A DNA stretch of 64,000 bases from Pontitalea aquivivens (lineage in GTDB: Bacteria > Pseudomonadota > Alphaproteobacteria > Rhodobacterales > Rhodobacteraceae). The notes below the pieces were generated by a model that was not told the origin of the DNA, ran no database searches, and worked only from the letters and a program-made list of their open reading frames with translations. The translations under genes and the position numbers were made by a program. Where the stretch lies: assembly GCF_046507575.1 (NCBI RefSeq), contig NZ_JBKFEY010000014.1, positions 1 to 64,000 on the forward strand, written 5' to 3'. The number at the start of each line of letters is the position of its first letter. Within the stretch, counting starts at the first letter, position 1. Positions 42,118-50,679 of this stretch are shown here, piece after piece.

Positions 42118-42385
42118 GCGCGGCCCCCCGCGCGGCGATCAGCCGTTCCACCGCCGCCACGATCGCGCCCACCGAGGAAATGTCGAATTCCCCCTGCGCG
42201 GGTTCGTTGGCGTTGAAGGGCACGGAAATGTCAAAGGTCTCCTCGATCGCAAAGATCGTCTCGACCAGCCCCAGACTGTCGAGGCCCAGATCCTCGATCG
42301 TCATTTCAGGGCGCACTTCATGGGGTTCCAGCACGGCTTCGCGGGCCAGGATGGCGATGATCTGTTCGGACACGGTCAGGCTCAT
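42110..42385 (-). CDS. Acyl carrier protein
   Basis: A 91-residue ACP. The phosphopantetheine attachment Ser37 lies in LGLDSLGLVE, with acidic helix II after it. It differs from the housekeeping AcpP by a longer, Ala-rich C-terminus and an insertion (FNANEPAQGEFD). It is sandwiched between lpxD (three bases) and the KAS gene (overlap), so it likely serves this pathway. Confidence 0.9.
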   Translation of the reverse strand: MSLTVSEQIIAILAREAVLEPHEVRPEMTIEDLGLDSLGLVETIFAIEETFDISVPFNANEPAQGEFDISSVGAIVAAVERLIAARGAALA

Positions 42386-42388
42386 GTG

Positions 42389-43492
42389 TTATTGCTCGGT
42401 CCCGTTCTTCTGGCTCATCTTTGTAACGGTTTCCCGAAGCTCGGCCACCTGCGCGAACAACCGGCCCAGCCGGCGGATGTTCTTCCAGGCCTCGACATGG
42501 GTTTCCATCTTCAGCGCCGGCGATCCCAGCAACACCCGCCCCGCGGGCGCGTTGGAAAAGATCTTGGTCGCGCCGCCCGCGATCACGTCATCCCCCACGA
42601 AGATGTTGTCCGACACCCCGCATTGCCCCGCCAGCACCACCCGGTCGCCGATGCGCGACGACCCGGCGATGCCCACCTGCCCGCACAAAAGACAATCGCG
42701 CCCGACCTGCACGTTGTGGCCCACATGCACCAGGTTATCCAGCTTGGTCCCCGATCCGATCACCGTGGCGCGCACGGTGCCCCGGTCGATCGTGGCATTG
42801 GCGCCAAGTTCGACATCGTCGCCGATCCGGACCGTGCCCAGCGAATGGATGCGCGTCCAGCTTTGGGCGCGAATCTGGTCACGCGCGCCAAGCGTCTGGC
42901 GGATTTCCTCGACCCCGGATTTTTCCGGCGTGACAAAGGAAAAGCCGTCCGCCCCCACCACCGCGCCGGGGTGGCAGATGAACCTGTCCCCGATCGTCAC
43001 CCGCGCGCCGATCCGCGCGCCCTGCAGGATCAGGGCATCCGCGCCGATCACCGCGCCTTCGGCAATGCTGACATGGGCGGCGATGCGCGCGCCCGGCCCG
43101 ATCACCACCCCGCGCCCGATCACCACGAACGGGCCGATCGCCGCCCCCGCGCCGATCCGGGCCGAAGCGTCGATGATCGCGGATCGATGCGTCCCCGGCG
43201 CGATTTCGGGGCCGGGATCAAAGACCCGGCTCAGCCCCGCCATCGCCAGACGCGGGCGCGCGACGAAGATCGCGGCCTGCAACCCCAGCGCCTGCCAATC
43301 CGCGCCGTCCCACAGCATCGCGGCGCGCGCCGCCCCTTGTGCCAGACCTTCGGCATATTTCGGGTCCATCGCCAGCGCCAGCTGCGCCGGGCCCGCCGCC
43401 GCCGGTTCCGAAGCGCCCTCGATCCGGATCGAGAGGTCGCCTTCCGCCCTGGCCCCAAGGGCCTTGGCAATCTGTGCAACTGTATGCGCCAT
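42389..43492 (-). CDS. lpxD: UDP-3-O-(3-hydroxyacyl)glucosamine N-acyltransferase
   Basis: A 367-residue lipid A enzyme that adds the second 3-hydroxyacyl chain to UDP-acyl-glucosamine. The N-terminal uridine-binding domain (about 1-100) precedes a left-handed beta-helix of hexapeptide repeats (IGAGAAIGPFVVIGRGVVIG onwards). The likely catalytic His sits in VHVGHNVQVGRD, near residue 255. The C-terminal helix is present. It is not in the usual bamA-lpxD-fabZ-lpxA cluster but heads a small lpxD-acp-KAS operon. Confidence 0.93.
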   Translation of the reverse strand: MAHTVAQIAKALGARAEGDLSIRIEGASEPAAAGPAQLALAMDPKYAEGLAQGAARAAMLWDGADWQALGLQAAIFVARPRLAMAGLSRVFDPGPEIAPGTHRSAIIDASARIGAGAAIGPFVVIGRGVVIGPGARIAAHVSIAEGAVIGADALILQGARIGARVTIGDRFICHPGAVVGADGFSFVTPEKSGVEEIRQTLGARDQIRAQSWTRIHSLGTVRIGDDVELGANATIDRGTVRATVIGSGTKLDNLVHVGHNVQVGRDCLLCGQVGIAGSSRIGDRVVLAGQCGVSDNIFVGDDVIAGGATKIFSNAPAGRVLLGSPALKMETHVEAWKNIRRLGRLFAQVAELRETVTKMSQKNGTEQ

Positions 43493-43539
43493 GTCGGGCC
43501 TTCCGGGCTGGGGGCGCCTGCTGCGCCCGCCCTTCCGAT

Positions 43540-45141
43540 TTAGCTGTCCACGCCCGGCAATTCCACCCCGGCCCGGGCCAGCGCGTCGAAAAGCGCACCG
43601 TCCCGCCCATAGATGTCACGCCGGTATTCGATCCGCCCGCGCGGCGTGGGCCAGGCGGTGTAATAGACCAGATGCACCGGAACGGGGCGGTCCAGCATCA
43701 CCGTGGTTTCGCGCCCGGTGTTCAGGTGGCGGCGGAATTCCCCCTGCGGATCGGGACTTTGCGCCCCCAGCAGCACATAGGCCAGATCGAAGGGCTGCCC
43801 CACCCGCACGCAGCCATGCGAAAACGCCCGCACCTCACGATCAAACAAGGATTTCGACGGTGTATCATGCAGATAGATGTTGTACTTGTTAGGGAACATG
43901 AACTTCACCAGCCCCAGCGCATTGCCGTCCGAAGGCGGTTGTTTCATCTGGAACGGAAAGCTGCGTTCGGTATAGGCGGCAAAGTTGATCGCAGACCGCG
44001 GCACGACCCGGCCACGGCTGTCGATGATGTTGATATGCCCCGCCGCATTGGGGTTGCGCTTCATCATCGGCAGATATTCCTTGACCGTGATGGAACGCGG
44101 CACGTTCCAGGTGGGATTGACCACCATATATTCCATCTGGTCGGAAAATTCCGGGGTGCGCCGGTCGGTCCTGGTTTCACCCACCACGGTCACCGATTCA
44201 AAGCTGACCTTGCCGTCATCCACCACCCGGACCGAAAAATCGGTGATGTTGACCCAGATGTGGCGGGCGCCAAGATCCACCCCGTTCATCCAGCGCAGGC
44301 GTTCCAGCGCCACGGTCACCGCCTTCAGCCGATCCTGCGGCGGGCGGTTGATCTCGGCCAGGGTGCCCTCACCGGCGACGCCATCGGGGGTCAGCCCATG
44401 GTCGATCTGAAACTGCTGCACGGCCTTCTGGATCGAGGCGTCGAAACTGGCCACGGCGGACCGCGGCAGATAGCCCATCGCCACCAGCCGGTCACGCAGC
44501 GCGACCACCGCGGGCCCGCTGTCGCCCGGCCGCAGGGGCCTGGCGGGCACCGGCGCGCCCCAGCCGCCGCGCGCGATGACCGCAGCCAGGTCCAGCCGCG
44601 CCTTCATCAACTGGGCATATTGCGGCGCCGATGGCACCAGCGCGCGGAAAAACGCATCGGGGTCCGCGACCGCGAACCGGTTCAGCAGGTCCAGCGGATC
44701 GGGACGCGCGATGTCACGCACGATGCCGCTGTCGACCGTCGCGGGGTCCAGCACGCCCGACTGCATGTCGCGCGCATAGGCCAGAAAGGCGCCCGACATC
44801 GCCGCCTCCAGCATCCCGCGTTCGCGTTCCGACCGGATCGTGGCAAAGCGCGCGCGCAACCCGGCCGCGTCATAGCGTGCCACGGGCAGGCCATGATGCA
44901 CCGCCTGATCCAGCGCGGCAAAGAACGCCGCGCGGCGGGCCGAATCCTCGGCCCCGGTCCAGATCGGCGCATGGCCGCGCGCGGTGTAGAACGCCTGCAG
45001 CGCCGGATCGGCCAGGGCCCTTTCGGCCAGACCTTGGGCAAAGACCGGCAGTTCCTGCGCGGCGGAACTGACCGCCCCGCCCGCCGCCGCCAGCACCGCC
45101 GCCGCCGCAACCCACGCCCGAAGCCGCCGAACCTGGCCCAT
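43540..45141 (-). CDS. L,D-transpeptidase (YcbB/LdtD-like)
   Basis: A 533-residue exported enzyme. A signal peptide (about 1-28 from ATG 45141) is followed by a scaffold region (FYTARGHAPIWTG), a peptidoglycan-binding domain (GDSGPAVVALRDRL, about 190-260) and the YkuD catalytic domain with His442 and Cys444 in SHGCVRVG. It makes 3-3 cross-links between diaminopimelate residues. ATG 45141 is favoured because the signal sequence starts there; an in-frame ATG at 45603 would add about 150 unlikely residues. The divergent neighbour is a MepK/YcbK-like peptidase. Confidence 0.92.
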   Translation of the reverse strand: MGQVRRLRAWVAAAAVLAAAGGAVSSAAQELPVFAQGLAERALADPALQAFYTARGHAPIWTGAEDSARRAAFFAALDQAVHHGLPVARYDAAGLRARFATIRSERERGMLEAAMSGAFLAYARDMQSGVLDPATVDSGIVRDIARPDPLDLLNRFAVADPDAFFRALVPSAPQYAQLMKARLDLAAVIARGGWGAPVPARPLRPGDSGPAVVALRDRLVAMGYLPRSAVASFDASIQKAVQQFQIDHGLTPDGVAGEGTLAEINRPPQDRLKAVTVALERLRWMNGVDLGARHIWVNITDFSVRVVDDGKVSFESVTVVGETRTDRRTPEFSDQMEYMVVNPTWNVPRSITVKEYLPMMKRNPNAAGHINIIDSRGRVVPRSAINFAAYTERSFPFQMKQPPSDGNALGLVKFMFPNKYNIYLHDTPSKSLFDREVRAFSHGCVRVGQPFDLAYVLLGAQSPDPQGEFRRHLNTGRETTVMLDRPVPVHLVYYTAWPTPRGRIEYRRDIYGRDGALFDALARAGVELPGVDS

Positions 45142-45336
45142 GATCACCCCAAACTGCCGATTTCCCTGAAATTTCAGTTTCCTTGAATTCGGGCACCCTG
45201 TCCAGACCGGCCCCACCGCTGGCCCCCGATTGCCACGCGACCGCCAGGTTTCGATGCTGCGGCGCAACAGATGCCTGGATTTCAGCAAAATACCGCCGAT
45301 CGGGCTGGTCTTCGCTGGAATGGCGCAAATCAAAGG

Positions 45337-45365
45337 TTGGTCTGAGAATCGCTCTGTGTCATAAA
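45337..45365 (+). promoter_or_regulatory. Candidate promoter of the MepK-like gene
   Basis: TTGGTC (45337-45342) and CATAAA (45360-45365), 17 bases apart, precede the DUF882 gene by about 75 bases. Each box has four of six consensus bases. The rest of the 298-base divergent spacer contains AT-richer sequence but nothing else recognised. Confidence 0.4.
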
Positions 45366-45439
45366 CTTCGCATCCGCCGGGGGTAACCCGGCAGAGCCGC
45401 CGAACCGGGCGGCAGGAACTGGCAGGACAGGCGAACGGA

Positions 45440-46000
45440 ATGAGCATGACGACGATCTCCCGGCGCGGGTTGCTTGGCGCCTTTGCGGCGACCATGATCA
45501 CGGCAGCCCCCACGGCATCCAACGCATTCGGCTTTCTGAAAGGCGCAGGCGACATCCGGCGCATCCGGATGTATTCGGGCCGCACCGGCGAAAGCCTGGA
45601 CACCGTCTATTGGATCGAGGGCGACTACATCAAGGAAGCCCTGGCCGAGATCAACCACTTCATGCGCGACTGGCGCACGAATGAGGTTACGCGCATCGAT
45701 CCCCGCACCATCGACATCGCCGCCGCGGCGCATCGGCTGATGGATGTAAGCGAACCCTACATGATGCTGTCGGGCTACCGTTCGCCCAAGACCAATTCGA
45801 TGCTGCGCTCGCGCTCGGGCGGGGTGGCCAAGAACTCGCTGCACATGAAGGGCCAGGCCGCCGACCTGCGGCTGAAGTCGCGTTCGGTCGGGCAGATGTA
45901 TCAGGCGGCCGCGGCCTGCAAGGCGGGCGGCGTCGGCAAATATTCGCGCTCGAATTTCGTTCATATGGATTGCGGCCCGATCCGCACCTGGGGCGGTTGA
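45440..46000 (+). CDS. DUF882 peptidase, MepK/YcbK-like
   Basis: A 186-residue exported protein with a Tat-like signal (SRRGLLGAF). The DUF882 (M15-like) domain shows YMMLSGYRSPKTN, the zinc-site pattern SLHMKGQAADLRL and FVHMDCG near the end. E. coli MepK (YcbK) cleaves 3-3 cross-links in peptidoglycan and needs the same His/Asp/His ligands. In E. coli ycbK lies next to ycbB, and here it is divergent from a YcbB-like transpeptidase, which supports a shared pathway. A strong terminator follows. Confidence 0.87.
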   Translation: MSMTTISRRGLLGAFAATMITAAPTASNAFGFLKGAGDIRRIRMYSGRTGESLDTVYWIEGDYIKEALAEINHFMRDWRTNEVTRIDPRTIDIAAAAHRLMDVSEPYMMLSGYRSPKTNSMLRSRSGGVAKNSLHMKGQAADLRLKSRSVGQMYQAAAACKAGGVGKYSRSNFVHMDCGPIRTWGG

Positions 46001-46020
46001 CCCCCCTGGCAGATGCCCCC

Positions 46021-46046
46021 AAAGCGCCGCTTTCGCGGCGCTTTTT
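46021..46046 (+). terminator. Rho-independent terminator after the MepK-like gene
   Basis: AAAGCGCCGC (46021-46030) pairs with GCGGCGCTTT (46035-46044) around TTTC, followed by further Ts. It lies 20 bases after the stop codon. Confidence 0.9.
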
Positions 46047-46120
46047 CAATTGGCGACCAGACATCAAGACGGCAGAACCCGCCCCGCAACAACGCTATCC
46101 ATTGGATCGGAATGGGAAAT

Positions 46121-46197
46121 TGGCGCACCCGACAGGATTCGAACCTGTGACCTTCGCCTTCGGAGGGCGACACTCTATCCAGCTGAGCTACGGGTGC
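46121..46197 (-). tRNA. tRNA-Arg (anticodon CCG)
   Basis: The minus strand gives a 77-nt cloverleaf: acceptor GCACCCG pairing with CGGGTGC, D-loop with AGCTGGATA, anticodon stem TCGCC/GGCGA with loop CTCCGAA (anticodon CCG), and a T-arm CACAGGTTCGAATCCTGT. The 3' end GCCA is encoded. It decodes CGG arginine codons. It lies between the terminator of the MepK-like gene and sufS, with its own promoter. Confidence 0.97.
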
Positions 46198-46208
46198 AGC
46201 ACGTTGCC

Positions 46209-46237
46209 TCTATAGCCAGCTTTGCGCGGGGCTGCAA
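46209..46237 (-). promoter_or_regulatory. Promoter of tRNA-Arg
   Basis: On the minus strand TTGCAG (46237-46232), a 17-base spacer and TATAGA (46214-46209) give a near-consensus sigma70-type promoter. The start would be about five bases before the mature tRNA. Confidence 0.7.
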
Positions 46238-46291
46238 TGGGGTCCGGACGGATCTTGGGGCCCATGACGCCGTTGCCTGGCCGCGTCGGGA

Positions 46292-47512
46292 TCAGCCAAA
46301 CAGATCGTGGCACAATTCCAGCGCTGAAATCAGCGCATCGACCTCGGCCCGGGTATTATACATCGCGAAAGAGGCCCGCGCCGTCGCCGACAGGCCCAGA
46401 TGCTGCATCAGAGGCATCGCGCAATGTGTGCCCGCGCGCACCGCGATGCCGCGCTTGTCCAGCACGGTCGAGATGTCATGCGCATGGGCCGCCCCCGCCA
46501 GCGTCAGCGAAAAGATCGCGCCGCGCTGCGGGGCCGCGCCCTGAACCTTCAGCCAGTTCAGCCCCTTGAACCGGTCCAGCGCGTAATCACGCAGGTCCGC
46601 CTCATGCGCGGCAATCTTGTCCATGCCGACGCCCATCAGATAGTCCAGCGCCACGCCCAGCCCGATCTGCTGCACGATGCCCGGTGTGCCGGCCTCAAAC
46701 CGCATCGGCGGGCGGGCATAGGTGACGCTGTCGCGCGTGACCGTGTCGATCATGTCGCCGCCGCCCAGGAAGGGGCGCATCTCCTCCATCCTCTCCTGCC
46801 GGATGAAGATCGCGCCGGAACCACTTGGCCCGTATAGCTTATGTCCGGTGATCGCATAGAAATCGCAGCCGATCGCGGCCACATCCACCGGCATGTGAAC
46901 CGCCGCCTGCGAGCCATCGACCAGAACCGGAACCCCCGCCGCCCGCGCGCCCTTGCAGATCGCCGCGACATCGACCAGCGTGCCCAGAACGTTCGACATA
47001 TGCGTGACCGCCACCAGCCGCGTGCGCGGGCCGATCGCGGCCAGCACCTTCGCCGGGTCCAGCGACCCGTCAGCTTCGGGTTCCACCCATTTCAGCACAA
47101 CGCCCTGCCGTTCGCGCAGGAAATGCCAAGGCACGATATTGGCGTGATGTTCCAGCACCGACAGAACGATTTCATCGCCCGCCTGCAGCCGCGGCGCGGC
47201 CCAGCCATAGGACACCAGGTTGATCGCCTCGGTCGTGCCCGAGGTAAAGACGATCTCCTCGGCCGAGGGCGCGTTCAGAAAGCGCGCGATGATGCCGCGC
47301 ACGGCCTCATACTTTTCGGTGGCGAGGTTCGAAAGATAGTGCAAGCCCCTGTGAACATTGGCATATTCTTCGGCGTAGCCGCGCGTCACCGCCTCGATCA
47401 CGCAGGCGGGCTTTTGCGCCGATGCGCCATTGTCCAGATAGACCAGCGGCTTGCCATTCACCGTGCGGCTAAGGATCGGGAAATCGGCGCGGATCTTGGC
47501 AACGTCATACAT
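46292..47512 (-). CDS. sufS: Cysteine desulfurase SufS
   Basis: A 406-residue class II cysteine desulfurase that supplies sulfur to the SufBCD scaffold. PLP Lys225 lies in TGHKLYGP and catalytic Cys364 in RAGTHCAMP. NVHRGLHYLS and VLEHHANIVPW are also typical. It is the last gene of the iron-sulfur operon, 22 bases after the first of two membrane-protein genes. No sufE, sufU or sufT is seen in the window. Confidence 0.96.
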   Translation of the reverse strand: MYDVAKIRADFPILSRTVNGKPLVYLDNGASAQKPACVIEAVTRGYAEEYANVHRGLHYLSNLATEKYEAVRGIIARFLNAPSAEEIVFTSGTTEAINLVSYGWAAPRLQAGDEIVLSVLEHHANIVPWHFLRERQGVVLKWVEPEADGSLDPAKVLAAIGPRTRLVAVTHMSNVLGTLVDVAAICKGARAAGVPVLVDGSQAAVHMPVDVAAIGCDFYAITGHKLYGPSGSGAIFIRQERMEEMRPFLGGGDMIDTVTRDSVTYARPPMRFEAGTPGIVQQIGLGVALDYLMGVGMDKIAAHEADLRDYALDRFKGLNWLKVQGAAPQRGAIFSLTLAGAAHAHDISTVLDKRGIAVRAGTHCAMPLMQHLGLSATARASFAMYNTRAEVDALISALELCHDLFG

Positions 47513-47534
47513 GACAGGCTCCTGTAGTCCCGCG

Positions 47535-48125
47535 CTATGCGGGGACGGGGAAAATTCCGAACGACATCAAGACGATGCCGAATACAAGCGCGCTGCCAAT
47601 GAAGATCCCGACCACCGCCAGCGCGACCAGCGCCAGATTGGTAAAGCCATGCAGCGCCGCGGTGAAGCGGACCAAAAGCCAGCCCATCAGCCCCAGCAAC
47701 ACCATCGTCAGCACCATGCCGACCATCGGGAACAGAAACATCAGCACGAATTGCACCATCTGCCCGACGATCAGGACGAATTCCATCCAGACCACCAGCA
47801 AAAGCGCATCGGCGAATGTGCCGCGCCCGCCCATGCGCCGGCCAAAGAAGGCAATCGCCCAGGCGCCATAGACCAGCAGCGCCCCCTGCATCAGCGCCAG
47901 AACCACCGGCGATGCCGCCGAAACCCGGATCTGCCCACCCGTAGCCAGCGCCAGCGCCATCTGCGACAGCGTCGCCAGCGCCGCCGACAGCACCATGACG
48001 ATGGCCAGCCCCAGGATGCGCCCTTGCATCGGCACGCCCAGCCCCAGCAGTCGCGCCACCGCCCCGTTCGGGTCCAGAACCGACTGGCGGATCAGATCCA
48101 GCAGAACCGAAAACCGCAGCTCCAT
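47535..48125 (-). CDS. YIP1-like polytopic membrane protein
   Basis: A 196-residue protein with about five hydrophobic helices, resembling the bacterial YIP1 family. Charged residues cluster at the N-terminus (MELRFSVLLDLIRQSVLDP) and in GRRMGGRG. It overlaps the stop of the related upstream gene by one base. Position between sufD and sufS implies co-expression with Fe-S assembly, but no mechanism is known. Confidence 0.7.
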   Translation of the reverse strand: MELRFSVLLDLIRQSVLDPNGAVARLLGLGVPMQGRILGLAIVMVLSAALATLSQMALALATGGQIRVSAASPVVLALMQGALLVYGAWAIAFFGRRMGGRGTFADALLLVVWMEFVLIVGQMVQFVLMFLFPMVGMVLTMVLLGLMGWLLVRFTAALHGFTNLALVALAVVGIFIGSALVFGIVLMSFGIFPVPA

Positions 48126-48625
48126 CAGGCACCTCCGCCGGGATGTTCGAATTCCGCCACGCGCAGCGCCGCAAGCCAGATCGCGGCAAAGACCACGCCC
48201 ACCGCAGCGCTGACAAAGGTCAGCTGCGCGCCCGCGCCGATGAACCCCGCCACCAGCCCCTGCAACAGCATCAGCGGCGAGGCCGCCAGCAGTGCCCAGA
48301 ACAGCGCCAGCCGCGCGCCGTAAAAGCTGCCACGCCCGCCAAAAAACGCGCGCGCGATGACATGGCTGGCCCCCGCCAGCAGATAGAACGCCGGCAACGC
48401 CGCCAGCGCCGCCAGCCCCGTGCCCAGCATCAGCCCCGTCAGGGGCTGATCCGGGTCCAGATGCGCGATGCGCGACAGGCGCGGCCATTGCGCGACAAAG
48501 ATCACCGCCAGCGCCGCCAGCAGGATCGACAGCGCCCAGGGCTCGGACCGGCCCCGCGCCAGAAGGCCGCGCATCACCGCGCGCGGTGCGCGATAGCTGC
48601 GCAGGATGTCATCGGTGGCCGACAT
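48125..48625 (-). CDS. Second YIP1-like membrane protein
   Basis: A 166-residue protein with about four to five hydrophobic segments and a conserved-looking start (DDILRSYRAPRAVMRGLLARGRSE). It seems to be a diverged partner of the downstream gene. ATG 48625 is preferred, with AGG a few bases upstream; a GTG two codons earlier (48631) is an alternative. It begins seven bases after sufD. Confidence 0.65.
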   Translation of the reverse strand: MSATDDILRSYRAPRAVMRGLLARGRSEPWALSILLAALAVIFVAQWPRLSRIAHLDPDQPLTGLMLGTGLAALAALPAFYLLAGASHVIARAFFGGRGSFYGARLALFWALLAASPLMLLQGLVAGFIGAGAQLTFVSAAVGVVFAAIWLAALRVAEFEHPGGGA

Positions 48626-48631
48626 GGGCAC

Positions 48632-49906
48632 CTAGCCGCGATGCCGGGACAGCCAGGCCTCCAGCCGCGCGACGATCTCGGCCTGGATATCCTCATCCTC
48701 GATCTCGGCGATGGTATCGGCCAGGAAGGACAGCACCAGAAGCGCCACCGCCTCTTCCTGCGGCACCCCGCGCGAACGCAGATAAAACAGCGCCGTTTCA
48801 TCCAGCGCGCCGGTGGTCGATCCGTGGCTGCACTTCACGTCATCGGCATAGATTTCCAGTTCGGGCTTGGCCAGGAACTGGCTGTCGTCATCCAGCAGCA
48901 ACGACTGGCTGATCTGATAGCCGTCGGTCTTCTGCGCGCCGGGCTTGACCAGGATCTTGCCCTGGAAGGTGCCCACCGCGCCGTGTTTCAGCACCTTCTT
49001 GAACACCTGCCGGCTTTCGCCGCGTTCGGCGCCGTGGGTGATGAAGACCGTGTCGTCATGGTGGAACGCGCCGGTCGCGCCATCGCCAAGGGCGGCGCCC
49101 GCGACATGGGCCACGGCATCGTCGCCCGCGATGTCGATCACGCATTCATTGCGCGTCAGAACGCCATTGGCGGTCAGCGTGAAGCTTTTGAACAGCGCAC
49201 CCGCCGCGACGCGCGTGAACAGATGCGTCACCGCCCGGCGCTGATGATCGCGCCCCTGCACGCGAATGTGGTGAAAGCGCCCGCCCTCGGCCACATCGAC
49301 CTCAATCACCTTGTTGAAGCGTGCGCCCGCCGGGCCCGATTCCAGAAGCGTCAGCTCGGCGCCCGGCTCGATCTTCACCAGATGGTGCAGGATCGGGTCG
49401 GAAATCTCTGATTCATGGATATAAATCAGGTGCACCGGCTTGGCCGCCCGGGCCGTTGCGCGGATCAGGATGCCATCCGTCGCGGCCGCCGTGTTCAGCG
49501 CCGCGAACGGGCGCGCCACCGGGGTCTGGCCCGCGGTTTCCAGCGTGCCGTACAGCCCGTTGGCCCAGGACAGATCCGGCGCATCGGCCAGACGCAGGAT
49601 TTCCACCCCGGCCAGCACCGGATCATCGGATGCCGCCGCGTCAAAGACGCCATCGACAAAGACCAGCTTCACCCGGTCCAGCGCATCGAACAGCGGCGCC
49701 TCATCGCTGGCATCGAACACCTGCGCAACGGGCGCCGCCCCGGCGTTCAGCGTCGCCGGATCGGTGTAGCGCCAGTATTCGTCGCGCCGGTCCGGCAGGC
49801 CGATCGCCCGCAGGCGCGCCAGCGCATCCGTCCGCGCCGCGCCGAAGCCCGGCCCCGTTTCCAGCGCATCCAGCCGCGCGCCGGCCTTTGCCTGGGGCAC
49901 CGCCAT
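48632..49906 (-). CDS. sufD: Fe-S cluster assembly protein SufD
   Basis: A 424-residue SufD. The C-terminal half forms the SufB/D beta-helix, with ISQSLLLDDDSQFLAKPELEIYADDVKCSHGSTTG and the terminal helix FYLRSRGVPQEEAVALLVLSF. It forms the SufBC2D scaffold complex. ATG 49906 overlaps the sufC stop by one base (TGATG), and an adjacent GTG is less likely. Confidence 0.95.
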   Translation of the reverse strand: MAVPQAKAGARLDALETGPGFGAARTDALARLRAIGLPDRRDEYWRYTDPATLNAGAAPVAQVFDASDEAPLFDALDRVKLVFVDGVFDAAASDDPVLAGVEILRLADAPDLSWANGLYGTLETAGQTPVARPFAALNTAAATDGILIRATARAAKPVHLIYIHESEISDPILHHLVKIEPGAELTLLESGPAGARFNKVIEVDVAEGGRFHHIRVQGRDHQRRAVTHLFTRVAAGALFKSFTLTANGVLTRNECVIDIAGDDAVAHVAGAALGDGATGAFHHDDTVFITHGAERGESRQVFKKVLKHGAVGTFQGKILVKPGAQKTDGYQISQSLLLDDDSQFLAKPELEIYADDVKCSHGSTTGALDETALFYLRSRGVPQEEAVALLVLSFLADTIAEIEDEDIQAEIVARLEAWLSRHRG

Positions 49907-50661
49907 CACTGCGCCTCCGCCAGAATGTCGGCATAGCCGTTCTGTTCAACCTCAAGCGCCAGTTCCGGCCCGCCGGTGCGAATGATGCGGCCATCGGCCA
50001 TGATATGCACCACATCGGGTTTGATGTGGTCCAGAAGCCGCTGATAATGCGTGATTACCAGGAAAGACCGCCCCGCATCGCGCAGCGCGTTCACGCCATC
50101 GGCCACCAGCTTCATCGCGTCAACGTCCAGCCCGGAATCGGTTTCATCCAGGATGCACATCTTCGGTTCCAGCATCGCCATCTGCAGGATCTCGTTGCGC
50201 TTCTTTTCCCCGCCCGAGAACCCCACGTTCACCGGCCGTTTCAGCATCTCGGCGTCGATCTTCAGCGTCCTGGCCTTTTCGCGCACCGCCTTCAGGAATT
50301 CCCCGGCCGACAGTTCGTCCTGCCCGCGCGCCTTGCGCTGCGCGTTCACCGCAGTGCGCAGGAAGGTCATGTTGCCGACACCCGGAATTTCGACCGGGTA
50401 CTGAAAGGCCAGAAACAGGCCCGCCGCGGCGCGTTCCTCGGGCTCCATCTCCAGCAGGTCGGCGCCTTCCAGCGTGGCGTCGCCCTCGGTCACCTCATAG
50501 CCGTCGCGGCCCGACAGAACATAGGACAGCGTCGATTTGCCGGACCCGTTCGGCCCCATGATCGCATGGACCTTGCCCGGTTCGACCGTCAGGTTGACCC
50601 CTTTCAGGATCTGCTTGTCCTCATCTTCAAGTTTGACGTGCAGGTTTTTGATTTCCAACAT
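49906..50661 (-). CDS. sufC: Fe-S assembly ATPase SufC
   Basis: A 251-residue ABC-type ATPase. Walker A is MGPNGSGKST, the signature FSGGEKKRNEI, and Walker B ILDETDSGLD. It drives conformational change in SufB and SufD. Position and order (sufB-sufC-sufD) are standard. Confidence 0.97.
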   Translation of the reverse strand: MLEIKNLHVKLEDEDKQILKGVNLTVEPGKVHAIMGPNGSGKSTLSYVLSGRDGYEVTEGDATLEGADLLEMEPEERAAAGLFLAFQYPVEIPGVGNMTFLRTAVNAQRKARGQDELSAGEFLKAVREKARTLKIDAEMLKRPVNVGFSGGEKKRNEILQMAMLEPKMCILDETDSGLDVDAMKLVADGVNALRDAGRSFLVITHYQRLLDHIKPDVVHIMADGRIIRTGGPELALEVEQNGYADILAEAQ

Positions 50662-50679
50662 TTCTTTATCCCGTATCCG

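Noticed and set aside
45142..45603. N-terminal extension of the L,D-transpeptidase from an upstream ATG
   Set aside because: The signal peptide begins at 45141, and the extension would cover the whole divergent promoter region.
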